This document shows, piece after piece, positions 15,660-24,773 of a DNA stretch of 64,000 nt. The notes beneath the pieces are model-generated. The model was not told where the DNA came from and did no database searches. It was given only the letters and a program-made list of their open reading frames with translations. This stretch comes from Acidobacteriota bacterium. Its GTDB lineage: Bacteria; Acidobacteriota; Aminicenantia; Aminicenantales; Saccharicenantaceae. The first letter of the stretch is position 1. Each line of letters opens with the position of its first letter. The stretch lies in NCBI GenBank assembly GCA_033549365.1, contig JAWSUF010000016.1, forward strand, positions 1 to 64,000, read 5' to 3'. Position numbers and translations under genes: made by a program.

Positions 15660-15684
15660 CGGCATTTCAGCGCACAACCTCGGC
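15660..15684. repeat. Second copy of the left end of the 158-bp element, overlapping the UroD-family stop codon
   Basis: These 25 nt match 15479-15503 in 23 positions, in direct orientation. The stop codon and last five codons of the UroD-family gene (AEVVR) lie inside it. The copy at 15479-15503 would read AEAVR-stop in the same frame sense. So the element end may derive from such a gene, or the gene end from the element. Confidence 0.6.
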
Positions 15685-16683
15685 CATGGCGGCGATGTTG
15701 GGGGGTGGCACATCGGGAAGCAGCGCTTCATGGCTGGGGCTGACGATGAGGTGCGGCCCCAGAAGATCCATGACGCGCCGGACTTCTTCGCGGACTTGGG
15801 CGGGGGTTCCTGTGTTCAGCACGCGCTGGGTGTCGATCCCGCCGAGGAAGGCCACCCGGCCGCCGAACTCCCTCCCCAGCTTTTCGGCCTCCATCCCAAC
15901 GGCCATGGCCTGAAGCGGATGAAGACAGTCGACGCCGGCTTCGACCAGGCGGTCGATGACGCGGGCGATGGAGCCGCAGGAATGGAGGATGACCTGGTAT
16001 CCCCGGCCGTGGGCCTGCTCCGTGAAACGGCGCATCCAGGGCAGAACGAAGGCGTCGAAAAGCCGCGGGCTGATCATGAGGTCGAGCTGGGTGCCGAAGT
16101 CGTTGCCGAAGAAAAAGCCGTCGACTCGGTCGCCGGCCGCATCGTAAAACCGCGCGTTGGCCTCGAAATAAAATCCGCAGACGCGGTCGGTCGCCGCCCG
16201 GACGACATCGGGCTGGGCGATCATCTTGACGAAATAGTGCTCCATACCGAAAAGATCCATGAGGTCGTGGTAGAAGGGCGACCAGAAGCCCGAAGCCCGG
16301 TAATACGGCCCGGCCTCGTCCAGAGCCTCGACGACCGGCCCGAAATCAAGATCCACAGGATCGGGCCAATCGAAAGCTTCGATGTCTTCCGGACGGTCGC
16401 AATCCGCAAGCGGGCCCGCCTGGCCGTGGCTGGCTTTGGCTCCGGCCCGCCGAAGGTCGAACAATCCGACACGGCCAAGATTCGGAAACGTCCCCTCGAT
16501 AAAACTCGGGGAGATCCAGCGGAAGTCATCGCCGAGTTTCCGGCGCAGTTCCTCTTCGGTCTCCGTCCCGAAATACCGGTGCAGCCGGGGCAAGGTGTCG
16601 GGATGGGGATTGCCGAGCCAGAACCCGCAGCGAGGCGCGAGATTTCGGCCGATAATGGATTTTACGATTTCGCGGCTCGTCAC
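15667..16683 (-). CDS. Uroporphyrinogen decarboxylase-family protein (probable corrinoid-linked methyltransferase type)
   Basis: From a GTG at 16683 the product has 338 residues. It has the UroD/MtaA barrel features GFWSPFYHDLMDLFGMEHYF, GTQLDLMISPRLFDAFVLP, LHSCGSIARVIDRLVEAGVD and FLGGIDTQRVL. The RPAWxMRQAGR motif of true HemE is absent, so haem synthesis is unlikely. The His-Ser-Cys metal site fits the methyltransferase-like branch that acts on corrinoid or other methyl donors. The start is uncertain because no strong ribosome site is visible and further upstream codons overlap the next gene. Its last codons are part of a repeat. Confidence 0.72.
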   Translation of the reverse strand: MTSREIVKSIIGRNLAPRCGFWLGNPHPDTLPRLHRYFGTETEEELRRKLGDDFRWISPSFIEGTFPNLGRVGLFDLRRAGAKASHGQAGPLADCDRPEDIEAFDWPDPVDLDFGPVVEALDEAGPYYRASGFWSPFYHDLMDLFGMEHYFVKMIAQPDVVRAATDRVCGFYFEANARFYDAAGDRVDGFFFGNDFGTQLDLMISPRLFDAFVLPWMRRFTEQAHGRGYQVILHSCGSIARVIDRLVEAGVDCLHPLQAMAVGMEAEKLGREFGGRVAFLGGIDTQRVLNTGTPAQVREEVRRVMDLLGPHLIVSPSHEALLPDVPPPNIAAMAEVVR

Positions 16684-16715
16684 CCGCCTATTCTGGACCA
16701 GTCCCTCGCTCCGCG

Positions 16716-18638
16716 TCAACTGCGGCGGAGAACCCCGAGGACTTCGACGTGGGGCGTGTGGGGAAAAAAGTCGGCGGGGGTCAGGCGGACAAGGCGCCAA
16801 CCGTTCTTTTCGAACTCCCCGGCGTCGCGGGCGAAGGCGGCCGGATTGCACGACATGTAGAGGACATGGGGGATGTCGAGCTCCAGGATTCTGCGAAGCG
16901 CCTTGGGGCTGAGACCCGAACGCGGCGGATCGATGACCAGGAGGTCGCGGTCCGGAAACATCTTTTCGCGGAGGACTTTCTCCACCGTCCCCTCATGGAA
17001 GCGAAGGCCGGAAACACCGTTTTGGGAAGCGTTTCTCTCCGCATCCCGAACGTTTCCGGGCACGGAGTCGACGCCGTCCACCTCCTCGACGGTCCGGGCC
17101 AGAAAAAGCTCGATCGCCCCAGCGCCGCAATAAAGGCCCAGGGCTTTCCGGGCGCCCACGGCCGCCGCTTCGGCCGCGATCTTTTCGTAAAGAAGAACGG
17201 CCGTCCGGGGATTCGGCTGGATAAACGTCTCGGGATGGATGGCCAGCCGGAAACCGCCCAGATCCTCTTCGATCGCGGGCCGGCCGGCAAGCAGGCGCTT
17301 GTCCGCGTAATCCACAACATCGGAGACACGGTCGTTTTCGACATGCCAAAGGCTCTTGAGAAAGGGCAGGCTTTCAATGAGTCCCGTCGCGGCCTCATCG
17401 AGACCCGGAACGGCGCCGCTCCGCGTGACGAGGACGCCGAGAACGTCACCCGTCGCCTTCGCTTCCCGCAGAACGAGGTGGCGGAAAACGCCCTGCCCCG
17501 TCCGCGGGTCATAGGGCTCGAGGCCGGTCGCTTCGACAAAAGCGAGAACGGCGGGGAAAATCCTTTCGACGGCGGGACTGAAGATGGGGCAGGTTGCCAA
17601 ACGCACGGTTTTCCGGGCGAAAGCCGCAAAAGGCGACTGTCTTTCGCGAAGCCCCAGAAAGGGGCCCGCAGCGTCTCCGCCGAAGGCGAATTCCATCTTG
17701 TTCCGATAGCCGAAGACCTCCCGGGAGGGAATGATGGGATCGATCTCGACGTCCCGGAGATCGACCCCGCCGATTTTGCGGAGCGTCTGAAGAATATAAT
17801 TTTGCTTGCGTTCGATCTGGCGCGCATAGGCCAGATTCTGGAAGGCGCATCCGCCGCAGGTCCCGAAATGCGGGCAGGCCGCCTCCACGCGGTCCGGAGA
17901 GGGCGCCTCGACGGAGATCGTCCGGGCGAAGGCGGATCTTCTCTTCGTCTTGAGGATCTGAGCCCGGATCCTGTCGCCCGGCAGGCCGCCGGGAATGAAG
18001 ACCGCCCGGCCGTCGACACGGCCGACTCCCCAGGCGTTGGGAAAGGCGATGTCTTCGATCTCGGTCTCGACGACCGGCGCTTCGAACGCGGCCAGAAGTT
18101 TCCGAAACCGGCTCACCGGAAATCCGACGACATTGTCATAGTCCCCATGGAGTTCGGCGACATAGCGGTCGCCGATTTCCTGGACGGCGTAGGCGCCGGC
18201 TTTGTCCATATAGTCATTGCGGTCGAGATACTCTTCAATTTCCTCAGGGCTCAGAGTTTTGAAAACGACACCCGTAATCTCGTAGCCGGTCATCAGACGG
18301 TCCTCGTCCTTTCGGTAGAGGGCGACGCCGGTGATGACCCGATGCCTCCGTCCGGACAGACGTTCGAGGATGCGCCGGGCGTCCTCCCTGTCCGCGGGTT
18401 TGCCCAGGATCTCTTCGCCGCAGTCGACCACGGTGTCGGCACCGATGACCAGGGCCTCGGGATGCATGCCGGCGACCTCGCGGGCCTTCATTTCGGCGGC
18501 CCGGACGGCGAAAAGCACGGGATCCTTTTCCCGGATCGTCGATTCGTCGAAATCGCCGGGCACGACGGTGAAGTCGGTTGTGATCTTGCGGAAAAGTTCC
18601 CGTCTTCGAGGGGATTTTGAGGCTAAAACGATTTTCAT
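16716..18638 (-). CDS. Fusion: Maf nucleotide pyrophosphatase + class I RNA m5U methyltransferase (RlmD/TrmA-like)
   Basis: One uninterrupted 640-residue frame holds two enzymes. Residues 1-190 are a complete Maf domain (MKIVLASKSPRRRELF, VIGADTVVD, DKAGAYAVQ), a house-cleaning NTP pyrophosphatase. After residue 195 comes a TRAM-like domain, then CPHFGTCGGC with a later LATCPIF giving the 4Fe-4S site. A Rossmann methyltransferase follows with LYCGAGAIELFL, LLVIDPPRSG and the catalytic cysteine in YMSCNPAAFARD. The second half would make m5U in 23S rRNA or tRNA. No stop or start-like gap lies between the parts. The gene is followed by the UroD-family gene 32 nt downstream. Each domain is clear; joint function is unknown. 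Confidence 0.88.
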   Translation of the reverse strand: MKIVLASKSPRRRELFRKITTDFTVVPGDFDESTIREKDPVLFAVRAAEMKAREVAGMHPEALVIGADTVVDCGEEILGKPADREDARRILERLSGRRHRVITGVALYRKDEDRLMTGYEITGVVFKTLSPEEIEEYLDRNDYMDKAGAYAVQEIGDRYVAELHGDYDNVVGFPVSRFRKLLAAFEAPVVETEIEDIAFPNAWGVGRVDGRAVFIPGGLPGDRIRAQILKTKRRSAFARTISVEAPSPDRVEAACPHFGTCGGCAFQNLAYARQIERKQNYILQTLRKIGGVDLRDVEIDPIIPSREVFGYRNKMEFAFGGDAAGPFLGLRERQSPFAAFARKTVRLATCPIFSPAVERIFPAVLAFVEATGLEPYDPRTGQGVFRHLVLREAKATGDVLGVLVTRSGAVPGLDEAATGLIESLPFLKSLWHVENDRVSDVVDYADKRLLAGRPAIEEDLGGFRLAIHPETFIQPNPRTAVLLYEKIAAEAAAVGARKALGLYCGAGAIELFLARTVEEVDGVDSVPGNVRDAERNASQNGVSGLRFHEGTVEKVLREKMFPDRDLLVIDPPRSGLSPKALRRILELDIPHVLYMSCNPAAFARDAGEFEKNGWRLVRLTPADFFPHTPHVEVLGVLRRS

Positions 18639-18670
18639 ATCGATTTTCAGGCGCTTCGGCTCGGCAGGCC

Positions 18671-18676
18671 ATTATA
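18671..18676 (-). promoter_or_regulatory. -10 box upstream of the Maf-RlmD fusion
   Basis: A perfect TATAAT lies on the minus strand 32 nt before the ATG at 18638. No convincing -35 is seen at the normal spacing. Confidence 0.35.
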
Positions 18677-18758
18677 CGGGAATACGATCGCCCTTGACCA
18701 TTTGTTATTAAGAATCACTGCCAAAGAATTTCAAGACGGGATGTTGCGGGAATCGGCT

Positions 18759-19322
18759 TCAGCGATCGTCCCGGAGGCCGAGCCGCTCCCGGAGCCGGCC
18801 GGCATCCTCCTGGGACTTGACGAGCTTTTCGTAGGTGTCGGCGATTTCCTGCTGGACGAGATCCTGCGTGGTCATGTCGTCCATGTTATAGAACTTCTGC
18901 CAAAGGGCGTTCATCTTCAGGGTCAGGAGTTCACCCATCTCTTCGGCCTCGCGGAGCCTCTCCTTCAAATCCCCGGCCGCCGAGGCCTGGTCCGAGGATT
19001 CGCCCTCCCCGGTGATCACGGGACCAGGAGGGACGACGCGCGGGATGATCCTTCGGACGGATCCGGGCGACGCCGCCGTATCTTCGGCGGCGGCCCCTTC
19101 TTCCCGGATGGTTTCGGGAATAACCGGGATGCCCGTCGTCTCGATGGCCGGAGTCTTTGTGACTTTGGCCAAGTCTTCGTTTGTGACGACGGCGCCGGCT
19201 TGTCCCTTGAGGCTTTCCCGGCGCTCTTTTTCCTTGCGGGCCAGTTCGACCAGACTCTGGCTCCAAAGTCCCTGGGAAAGCCCGAACAGGAAAACGGCCG
19301 AAAGGGCTGCGATCTTATTCAT
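18759..19322 (-). CDS. Secreted coiled-coil protein of the pilus operon, unknown function
   Basis: The ATG at 19322 lies 10 nt after the pilY1-like stop and gives 187 residues. A signal peptide is clear (MNKIAALSAVFLFGLSQG...WSQ). The mature N-terminus, SLVELARKEKERRESLKGQ, then TNEDLAK, is basic and helical. A disordered Pro/Val stretch follows, and residues 125-185 form a probable coiled coil (LKERLREAEEMGELL, QQEIADTYEKLV). I do not recognise a named family. As the last gene of the minor-pilin operon it may be a periplasmic accessory of the pilus. Confidence 0.65.
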   Translation of the reverse strand: MNKIAALSAVFLFGLSQGLWSQSLVELARKEKERRESLKGQAGAVVTNEDLAKVTKTPAIETTGIPVIPETIREEGAAAEDTAASPGSVRRIIPRVVPPGPVITGEGESSDQASAAGDLKERLREAEEMGELLTLKMNALWQKFYNMDDMTTQDLVQQEIADTYEKLVKSQEDAGRLRERLGLRDDR

Positions 19323-19332
19323 AAACGCACCG

Positions 19333-22300
19333 TCATTTGATGATCTTATAGACCTCACGCCAGGATTTGATCTGGATGACGTTTCCGATGGAGTGCTCCA
19401 GCATTTCGATCGTGGAATCGTACTCCTGGATGTAGATCTCGCGTTTGCTGAGTCCCTGGTCGCGGCGGACTTCGCCGACGGTCACGGCCCTCCGGGCCTT
19501 GCTCACAAGCTGGAGGCTTTCGGGCGTGCTCCCGTCGGACAGCTTGAAGGCCGTCCCTCCGATAGGCACCCCGGCCGTACTCTGAATGTAGCGGGCATAG
19601 AGCCTTCCCCCTCCGCCGATGTCGACACAGGGATTGACGCTCTCGATGCTTCCCCGGAGGGTGCTGAAATAGACGATGAAATCGGAGACGACAGGATCGG
19701 CCCAGACCTTCTCGCCCGCTTCGAATGTGCCGACCGACTTGGCTTCCGGAAGGCCGAGAGCGGTTGGATTGCCCATGTACCATTCAACCTCGGTTTTTGA
19801 ACCATCCAGAAGAGCGATGAAGGAATATATTCTGTCGTTCGGCGCCCTGTCGTCACCTCCCGTTCCAAAGAATGTTCGAGGAAAGCCGTCACCCGACAAT
19901 CGATTGACCCAAACGGCCGGCTTGCTGACAATCGGGTAGTTTAACCGGTCGGAGTAAATGGTTGTCATTTTCCAGTTGTTCAGATTGACTTCGAGCTTCC
20001 AGAGGCGGCCGTCGAGGTCTCCGAAATAGACATAATCGACATAGCCGTTATTATTGGCGTCAAAGGCCGCCGGCGATCCTGGGATGACCGGGAGGATGTC
20101 ACTGTAAGGTGCCGGGTGTTTTTTATCATTTGTGTCGACTCCGGTCCCGACGCTGGCTTGCCAGAGCAATTCGCCGGTATCGACCGCGACTACATAAAAT
20201 CTGTTCCCGGCCGTGCTGTCGGTGTTGTTATAGCCTGACCCCATGAAAGCCGCCCAACGGTCAACTCCACTGTATTTGATTTTTCCGATGGCCGGAATAG
20301 ACCAGGTTTCTCCGACGGATGGATAATATTGTTGTTGACTACTGAACATGTGCGTAAATTCCCAAAGAGGAATTGGATTTTCAGGTTCCGTGATGTCGAG
20401 CGCGAAATAATAGTTCTTTGGCTCAACCTTTCCACTGGGACCCGCATAGGCCCCGCCGCTGCCGGGGCCTTGCCCGCAAACGAGAACCGTCTTCCATTCT
20501 CCGTTAATCCGGACATCTGCGATGGATGGTGTGCCGTCGACAAAGACATCGTGGCCAAGATATCTCTCCCCCGTCGCCGAATCCACTACCCACATATTCC
20601 GAAGGCTGGAGAGGAGATTGTAAGGGACGAACCCCCAGAGTTCCTCGCCTGTCTGGACATTGAAACAGTGCAACATGCCGTCATTGGCGCCGACATAGAT
20701 GACTTTGGTTCTGTCTCTTTGGGCTTTCACAAATGCCTCATAGCCGTCTCCCATGTAAAGTGGATCTTCAGAGGGAGCCCCGACAACGACAGGCGTCGAA
20801 TGGTTGATGTCCCCCAGTTTCCAATCACGGCCTTCTCCGCGAATAAAATCAATGAGTCCGGCATTATCGTTGTTGAAATCCTTCAGGAATGCCTCCAGAG
20901 TCCCGGCATTGGCGGCTGTGAAATCGGTTCGAACAAGCGGGTTCGCCAAATGGCCGCCCTGACGGACGGCTGTGTAGACAGTCCGACCGGCAGGGCTCCG
21001 GTCCCTCAGAAGCAGGCCGGCATCCCAGAAGATCTCAACACCCTCCTCCAGGGTTCGGCCCGTCTCCGATCCGAGATCGGACGAAGTGACCGTGCGGAGG
21101 CTGGAACCGGACCCTCCGCTCAACGGAATTTGGGTGACATCGTAAGCCCGAAGCTGGCCGTTAAAGCCGGGAAAAATGAAGGACGAGGCAATGATGAGTC
21201 TCTTGCTCTCCCCTCCTGAAGTCGTGATTGTCGCCGCTGCCGAGGCACGGGAGTATTCACGTCTGTCCACGTAGACATATTCGATCTGAATCAGGCCGAC
21301 CGTGGGGGTATTGTTCGATGCTCCCGTGATGGCGGCTCCAAAGTCATCGAATATCTCGTCCTCATCAGCAAAGAGACGAGCTTTCCACTTCAGCCGGGCG
21401 CCGAAGTGATGGAATTCATGCCAGGGAAGATGGGCGTAATTCTGCAACTCAGCGCCGGAAAACTCCCAATAGAGTTCCCACTTCCGGCCGCCGTTGTTTG
21501 AGAGCCAGATCTCAACTTTGAGTCCTTCTGACAAGCCGCCTCTTGCACCCATATGGAGCTGGGTCAGCCGGGCTTTTGTGATGGAGTGCTCAGCCGGATT
21601 GAGGACCGGCTCGGAAACGACCGTGGACTGAGCTATTCCCGTCAGGGCATAAGCATCAGCCAATTCATTGATAACGAGATAGTAGTCACTGGAATGGTTG
21701 GCGTCGGCCAGGATGACATCCATGTCGCCGTCCTGATCGTAGTCGAGAACGGCGCTCATGACCACGTCGTATTCCGGGGGAATGATGGGAGCACAATTGT
21801 TGAGGCAGATGAACTCCCAATCAATTTCGCTGACCGTTTCCGTGATCGTGATTGTTTCGCCGGTTTCAGGATCGATGACAACACTTTCAACTTCGATTTC
21901 TTTTAAACCGTGATTTCTTAAAAACCACATTTTCGCGTTGTTCGTGCCCGCTTCAATCCCATCGGTTGCGGCAAAAATATCCGGCCAACCATTGTTTGTA
22001 AAATCCGCGGCCATTGTGGCGACGACACGGGTGCAGGTGGGGTCAGGGATGGCGATTTCTTCTCGAGTGAAATAGCCGTGGCCATCGTTTTGGTAATAGA
22101 CGAGAAAGGGCTGATCATTGACAGTTCCTCCGACAACATCAATGTGGCCAGAGTTACGGAAATCCGCCGCAGCAACAGACGATCCGCCACGACTTCCCTG
22201 AGCACCCGTACTTAAAAATCCCGTTCTTTGGTCGTAGTTGAGTTCGGCAATTTCAAAGTTTTCAAGCGCAAAATCGGGCCGCCCCGGATTCCGGACAAGG

Positions 22301-23058
22301 AAGATCTGGTCCTTGCTGATGACCAAAAGATCCATATCACCGTCACCATCGATATCTACGGCAGCAACATGGTCAGCCGCCCAACTGTGATAGATTCCGG
22401 CGGCCTGAAATGCCGCCGTGAAGTCCAAATTCGGCGCTTGGTTGCGGGGATGGAAAACGGGATCATCGGGGACACCATTATCGACCTGAATATACATGAC
22501 GGCCGAGAAGTTCTCATAGCTCGTCAGGCTGTCTTGAGAATTTCTCATGAAGAAGAAATCCGTAAGCCCGTCGCCGTTGAAATCGGCCACAACGATGGAT
22601 GCGGGTGCTGTATGACTGTCAAAGGTGTCGAAGACCTTTGAATGATCCACTTGGAAAATTTGGCCTTCTCCCGGCGTTTGTGGATAAATATTCCGAATAA
22701 GCTTGAGCTGGGATTGGTTGGTGGCGTGACCATCAGCCTGGTGAGTGATGTCCAACCCAATGAGATCGGGGTAGCCGTCGCCATCGAAATCTCCCGCATC
22801 ACAGACATAGATCCGGGCGCCCATTCCTCCTTGTTCAGCCACCGCGAAATTGGCGCCAAGGCGGGACAGCCGGATCGGCCCGGACGGCCAGTTGCCGATG
22901 GCGCTGGCAGTATGATCCTTGTAGTCTGTGGAACTGAAGTTTTCCTGGAATGTGGCGCTCGTTTCCTCGCACTGCTGCTGAGCCCAGAACACGATGGCGG
23001 TGACGAGAGCCGTCGCAACGGCAAACATTATCAAGATTGATTTTTTTGTTCTTGTCAT
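19333..23058 (-). CDS. PilY1-like type IV pilus tip protein with N-terminal FG-GAP-like repeats
   Basis: This 1241-residue exported protein has an N-terminal hydrophobic segment (ILIMFAVATALVTAIVFWA). Residues 90-480 carry about six FG-GAP/calcium loops such as DFDGDGYPDLIGLD, DFNGDGLTDFFF and DIDGDGDMDLLVI, an integrin-like propeller. The second half (from about 700) matches the PilY1/PilC beta-propeller: VIYVGANDGMLHCFN, FVDGTPSIADVRI and the calcium loop DANNNGYVDYVYFGD. PilY1 primes pilus assembly and serves as tip adhesin and calcium-controlled switch. It follows the minor pilins fimT-pilV-pilW-pilX, as in Pseudomonas-type operons. The N-terminal repeat domain differs from the von Willebrand domain common in PilY1. 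Confidence 0.85.
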   Translation of the reverse strand: MTRTKKSILIMFAVATALVTAIVFWAQQQCEETSATFQENFSSTDYKDHTASAIGNWPSGPIRLSRLGANFAVAEQGGMGARIYVCDAGDFDGDGYPDLIGLDITHQADGHATNQSQLKLIRNIYPQTPGEGQIFQVDHSKVFDTFDSHTAPASIVVADFNGDGLTDFFFMRNSQDSLTSYENFSAVMYIQVDNGVPDDPVFHPRNQAPNLDFTAAFQAAGIYHSWAADHVAAVDIDGDGDMDLLVISKDQIFLVRNPGRPDFALENFEIAELNYDQRTGFLSTGAQGSRGGSSVAAADFRNSGHIDVVGGTVNDQPFLVYYQNDGHGYFTREEIAIPDPTCTRVVATMAADFTNNGWPDIFAATDGIEAGTNNAKMWFLRNHGLKEIEVESVVIDPETGETITITETVSEIDWEFICLNNCAPIIPPEYDVVMSAVLDYDQDGDMDVILADANHSSDYYLVINELADAYALTGIAQSTVVSEPVLNPAEHSITKARLTQLHMGARGGLSEGLKVEIWLSNNGGRKWELYWEFSGAELQNYAHLPWHEFHHFGARLKWKARLFADEDEIFDDFGAAITGASNNTPTVGLIQIEYVYVDRREYSRASAAATITTSGGESKRLIIASSFIFPGFNGQLRAYDVTQIPLSGGSGSSLRTVTSSDLGSETGRTLEEGVEIFWDAGLLLRDRSPAGRTVYTAVRQGGHLANPLVRTDFTAANAGTLEAFLKDFNNDNAGLIDFIRGEGRDWKLGDINHSTPVVVGAPSEDPLYMGDGYEAFVKAQRDRTKVIYVGANDGMLHCFNVQTGEELWGFVPYNLLSSLRNMWVVDSATGERYLGHDVFVDGTPSIADVRINGEWKTVLVCGQGPGSGGAYAGPSGKVEPKNYYFALDITEPENPIPLWEFTHMFSSQQQYYPSVGETWSIPAIGKIKYSGVDRWAAFMGSGYNNTDSTAGNRFYVVAVDTGELLWQASVGTGVDTNDKKHPAPYSDILPVIPGSPAAFDANNNGYVDYVYFGDLDGRLWKLEVNLNNWKMTTIYSDRLNYPIVSKPAVWVNRLSGDGFPRTFFGTGGDDRAPNDRIYSFIALLDGSKTEVEWYMGNPTALGLPEAKSVGTFEAGEKVWADPVVSDFIVYFSTLRGSIESVNPCVDIGGGGRLYARYIQSTAGVPIGGTAFKLSDGSTPESLQLVSKARRAVTVGEVRRDQGLSKREIYIQEYDSTIEMLEHSIGNVIQIKSWREVYKIIK

Positions 23059-23144
23059 GGCCTCACCTTAATCTTCAGACTCCCACCCCTAATTTCCCCA
23101 TCATCCATCGCAAGCTTTTTCGGATCCCATGCGCGGAACGGACA

Positions 23145-23687
23145 CTAGGCCCCTGCGCCGAACAGGATCTCCAGACGCGACGTGGCAATAATCCGCGTTC
23201 CCGAACGGACCACGCCGATGCAGACCATGAGCGCCTCGGAAGGATTGGAAATCCCGCCTCCAGCCGATGGATCGATCAGAAAGACCGTGTAGGTAAACCT
23301 CGGATCGAACTGGCCTTCTCCGGTCGGGACATACGCCTGGTCGTAGAATAGCACGCCGTTGCTCGCCGGATTGATCGCCGCGAGAATCTCCTCATCCGTC
23401 AGCTTTCGGAAATAGCCGCTGGCGAGGGGGTAGTCGATGCCCGACGGATCCAGGAGATAGACCCCGGAAAAGCTGCTCCACTGCCCGGCCAGAAAATTCT
23501 GCTCGATGGCCATCCGGCCGGCCTCGAATCCCGCCTCGGCAGCGCTGAAAGCCTCGTTCTGGTTGCGGATGTTCCCGGCAGCTTTCGGGCCTGCGCCCGT
23601 CACGGTTAACAAAGCGACACCGACGGTCAGCAGAAAGGCGCTGACGAGAATGACGACGATGAACGTTGAGCCCCGCTCATGTCTCAT
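23145..23687 (-). CDS. pilX: Minor pilin-assembly protein PilX
   Basis: The 180-residue protein begins MRHERGSTFIVVILVSAFLL, a PilX-type N-terminus: short basic leader, then one hydrophobic helix. NQNEAFSAAEAGFEAGRMAI follows, the classic N-terminal PilX motif. The start overlaps the pilW stop (ATGA). PilX sits in the tip complex with PilV, PilW, FimU/FimT and PilY1. The rest is a pilin-like globular domain with no further recognised motif. An 86-nt gap separates it from the pilY1-like gene; nothing special was seen there. Confidence 0.8.
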   Translation of the reverse strand: MRHERGSTFIVVILVSAFLLTVGVALLTVTGAGPKAAGNIRNQNEAFSAAEAGFEAGRMAIEQNFLAGQWSSFSGVYLLDPSGIDYPLASGYFRKLTDEEILAAINPASNGVLFYDQAYVPTGEGQFDPRFTYTVFLIDPSAGGGISNPSEALMVCIGVVRSGTRIIATSRLEILFGAGA

Positions 23688-24772
23688 CGTTCCCCCCGGT
23701 TGTAGAGGTTGAGGGACATGTTGCGGATATTGGCTGTGGATTCGAGGAGAAATCTGCGGTGATTATCGTCGTCGATCGCGGCCGGGGAATTGGCAATCAG
23801 GGGTCTGCGGTAATGGTGGATATCGTTTGGAGGCTGCCCTCCAAGGCCGATGAAGGGATTCGGCGTCCGGCCCAGAATCCAGGCCCTGATCTGGCGGATC
23901 CGGCCGACATCGTCAAGGGTCCAGTTGGCATCCCAATCCCGAAATCCGTCAAGCTGTCCGTCTTCGTCAAGGTCGCCGTTATACTGAAGCTGAAAATTCT
24001 CGACATTTTGCGCCAGGGGGAAGTGGACGGCATTCTTGGTGACATAAAGGACGTCGGGAATGCCGAGATAGCCGTTCACGCCGGCCGTCAATCCGGCCAT
24101 GGATCCCGTGACATCGAGCCAATATTCCAGGACGTTGACAAAGACAATGACGCCCCCGGTCCAATCCGCAGCGGCACAGCCTCCGTCGGAAACCAGTCCG
24201 CCCGGCGGATTGATTCCCGGTGCCAGCCCGGGGGAAAAGTTCATCTTCTCATTCCCTCCAGTCGCTGAATGCGTAACGTGGGTGATTGTCCGGATCGCTC
24301 CCTCACGACATCCCGAGGCAGGATTGGGCAGAATGAGGGCGGTTTTGAACACATAGTATTCGTCGGGGTAGGGATACTGTTCAAGACTGAAATCGATAAG
24401 TTCCGCATTGGCCGCCCCTCCACCTACTCCTCCGGAATAGCTCTGGATGACGATGTGTAGCGGATCTTCCATATTCCCCATGATACGCAAACGGTCGGGC
24501 TGGACCGTCGCACCCTGGGATTCGTTGTCCCAACCCTCGAGGCCGTACATATTGAATTCTACGGGAAGACCCGCGCCGACCATGCGGATGTCGCGCATCA
24601 TGAGATACATGGCCGAACGGACGTCATGCTGGAGTTCGGCGTACTGGTTCTGATCGACCGAGATCTTATTGCTGCGGGAATAGACCGTCAGCGCCCCGAT
24701 GACGACAACCAGCATGATGGCGCTTCCGATCAGAAGCTCGATCAGAGTGAAACCTTTTCGTTGGACCATCAT
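23684..24772 (-). CDS. pilW: Minor pilin PilW
   Basis: Residues 1-30 are a class III prepilin signal (MMVQRKG/FTLIELLIGSAIMLV), with cleavage expected between Gly7 and Phe8 and Glu at mature position +5. SVDQNQYAELQHDVRSAMYLMMRDIRMVG is the PilW-type helix continuation, and 362 residues is the usual PilW size. A calcium-like DLDEDGQLDGFRDWD occurs in the C-terminal part. The gene lies 1 nt after pilV and overlaps pilX, so the operon is tightly coupled. It probably initiates pilus assembly with the other minor pilins. Confidence 0.85.
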   Translation of the reverse strand: MMVQRKGFTLIELLIGSAIMLVVVIGALTVYSRSNKISVDQNQYAELQHDVRSAMYLMMRDIRMVGAGLPVEFNMYGLEGWDNESQGATVQPDRLRIMGNMEDPLHIVIQSYSGGVGGGAANAELIDFSLEQYPYPDEYYVFKTALILPNPASGCREGAIRTITHVTHSATGGNEKMNFSPGLAPGINPPGGLVSDGGCAAADWTGGVIVFVNVLEYWLDVTGSMAGLTAGVNGYLGIPDVLYVTKNAVHFPLAQNVENFQLQYNGDLDEDGQLDGFRDWDANWTLDDVGRIRQIRAWILGRTPNPFIGLGGQPPNDIHHYRRPLIANSPAAIDDDNHRRFLLESTANIRNMSLNLYNRGER

Positions 24773-24773
24773 A

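Noticed and set aside
15667-16851. Longer UroD-family start at 16851
   Set aside because: The first 56 codons overlap the Maf-RlmD fusion and are Arg/Pro-rich; a GTG at 16683 begins the family-like sequence.
16749-18620. 623-codon plus-strand ORF
   Set aside because: It covers the Maf-RlmD fusion in antisense almost end to end; no motifs, biased composition.
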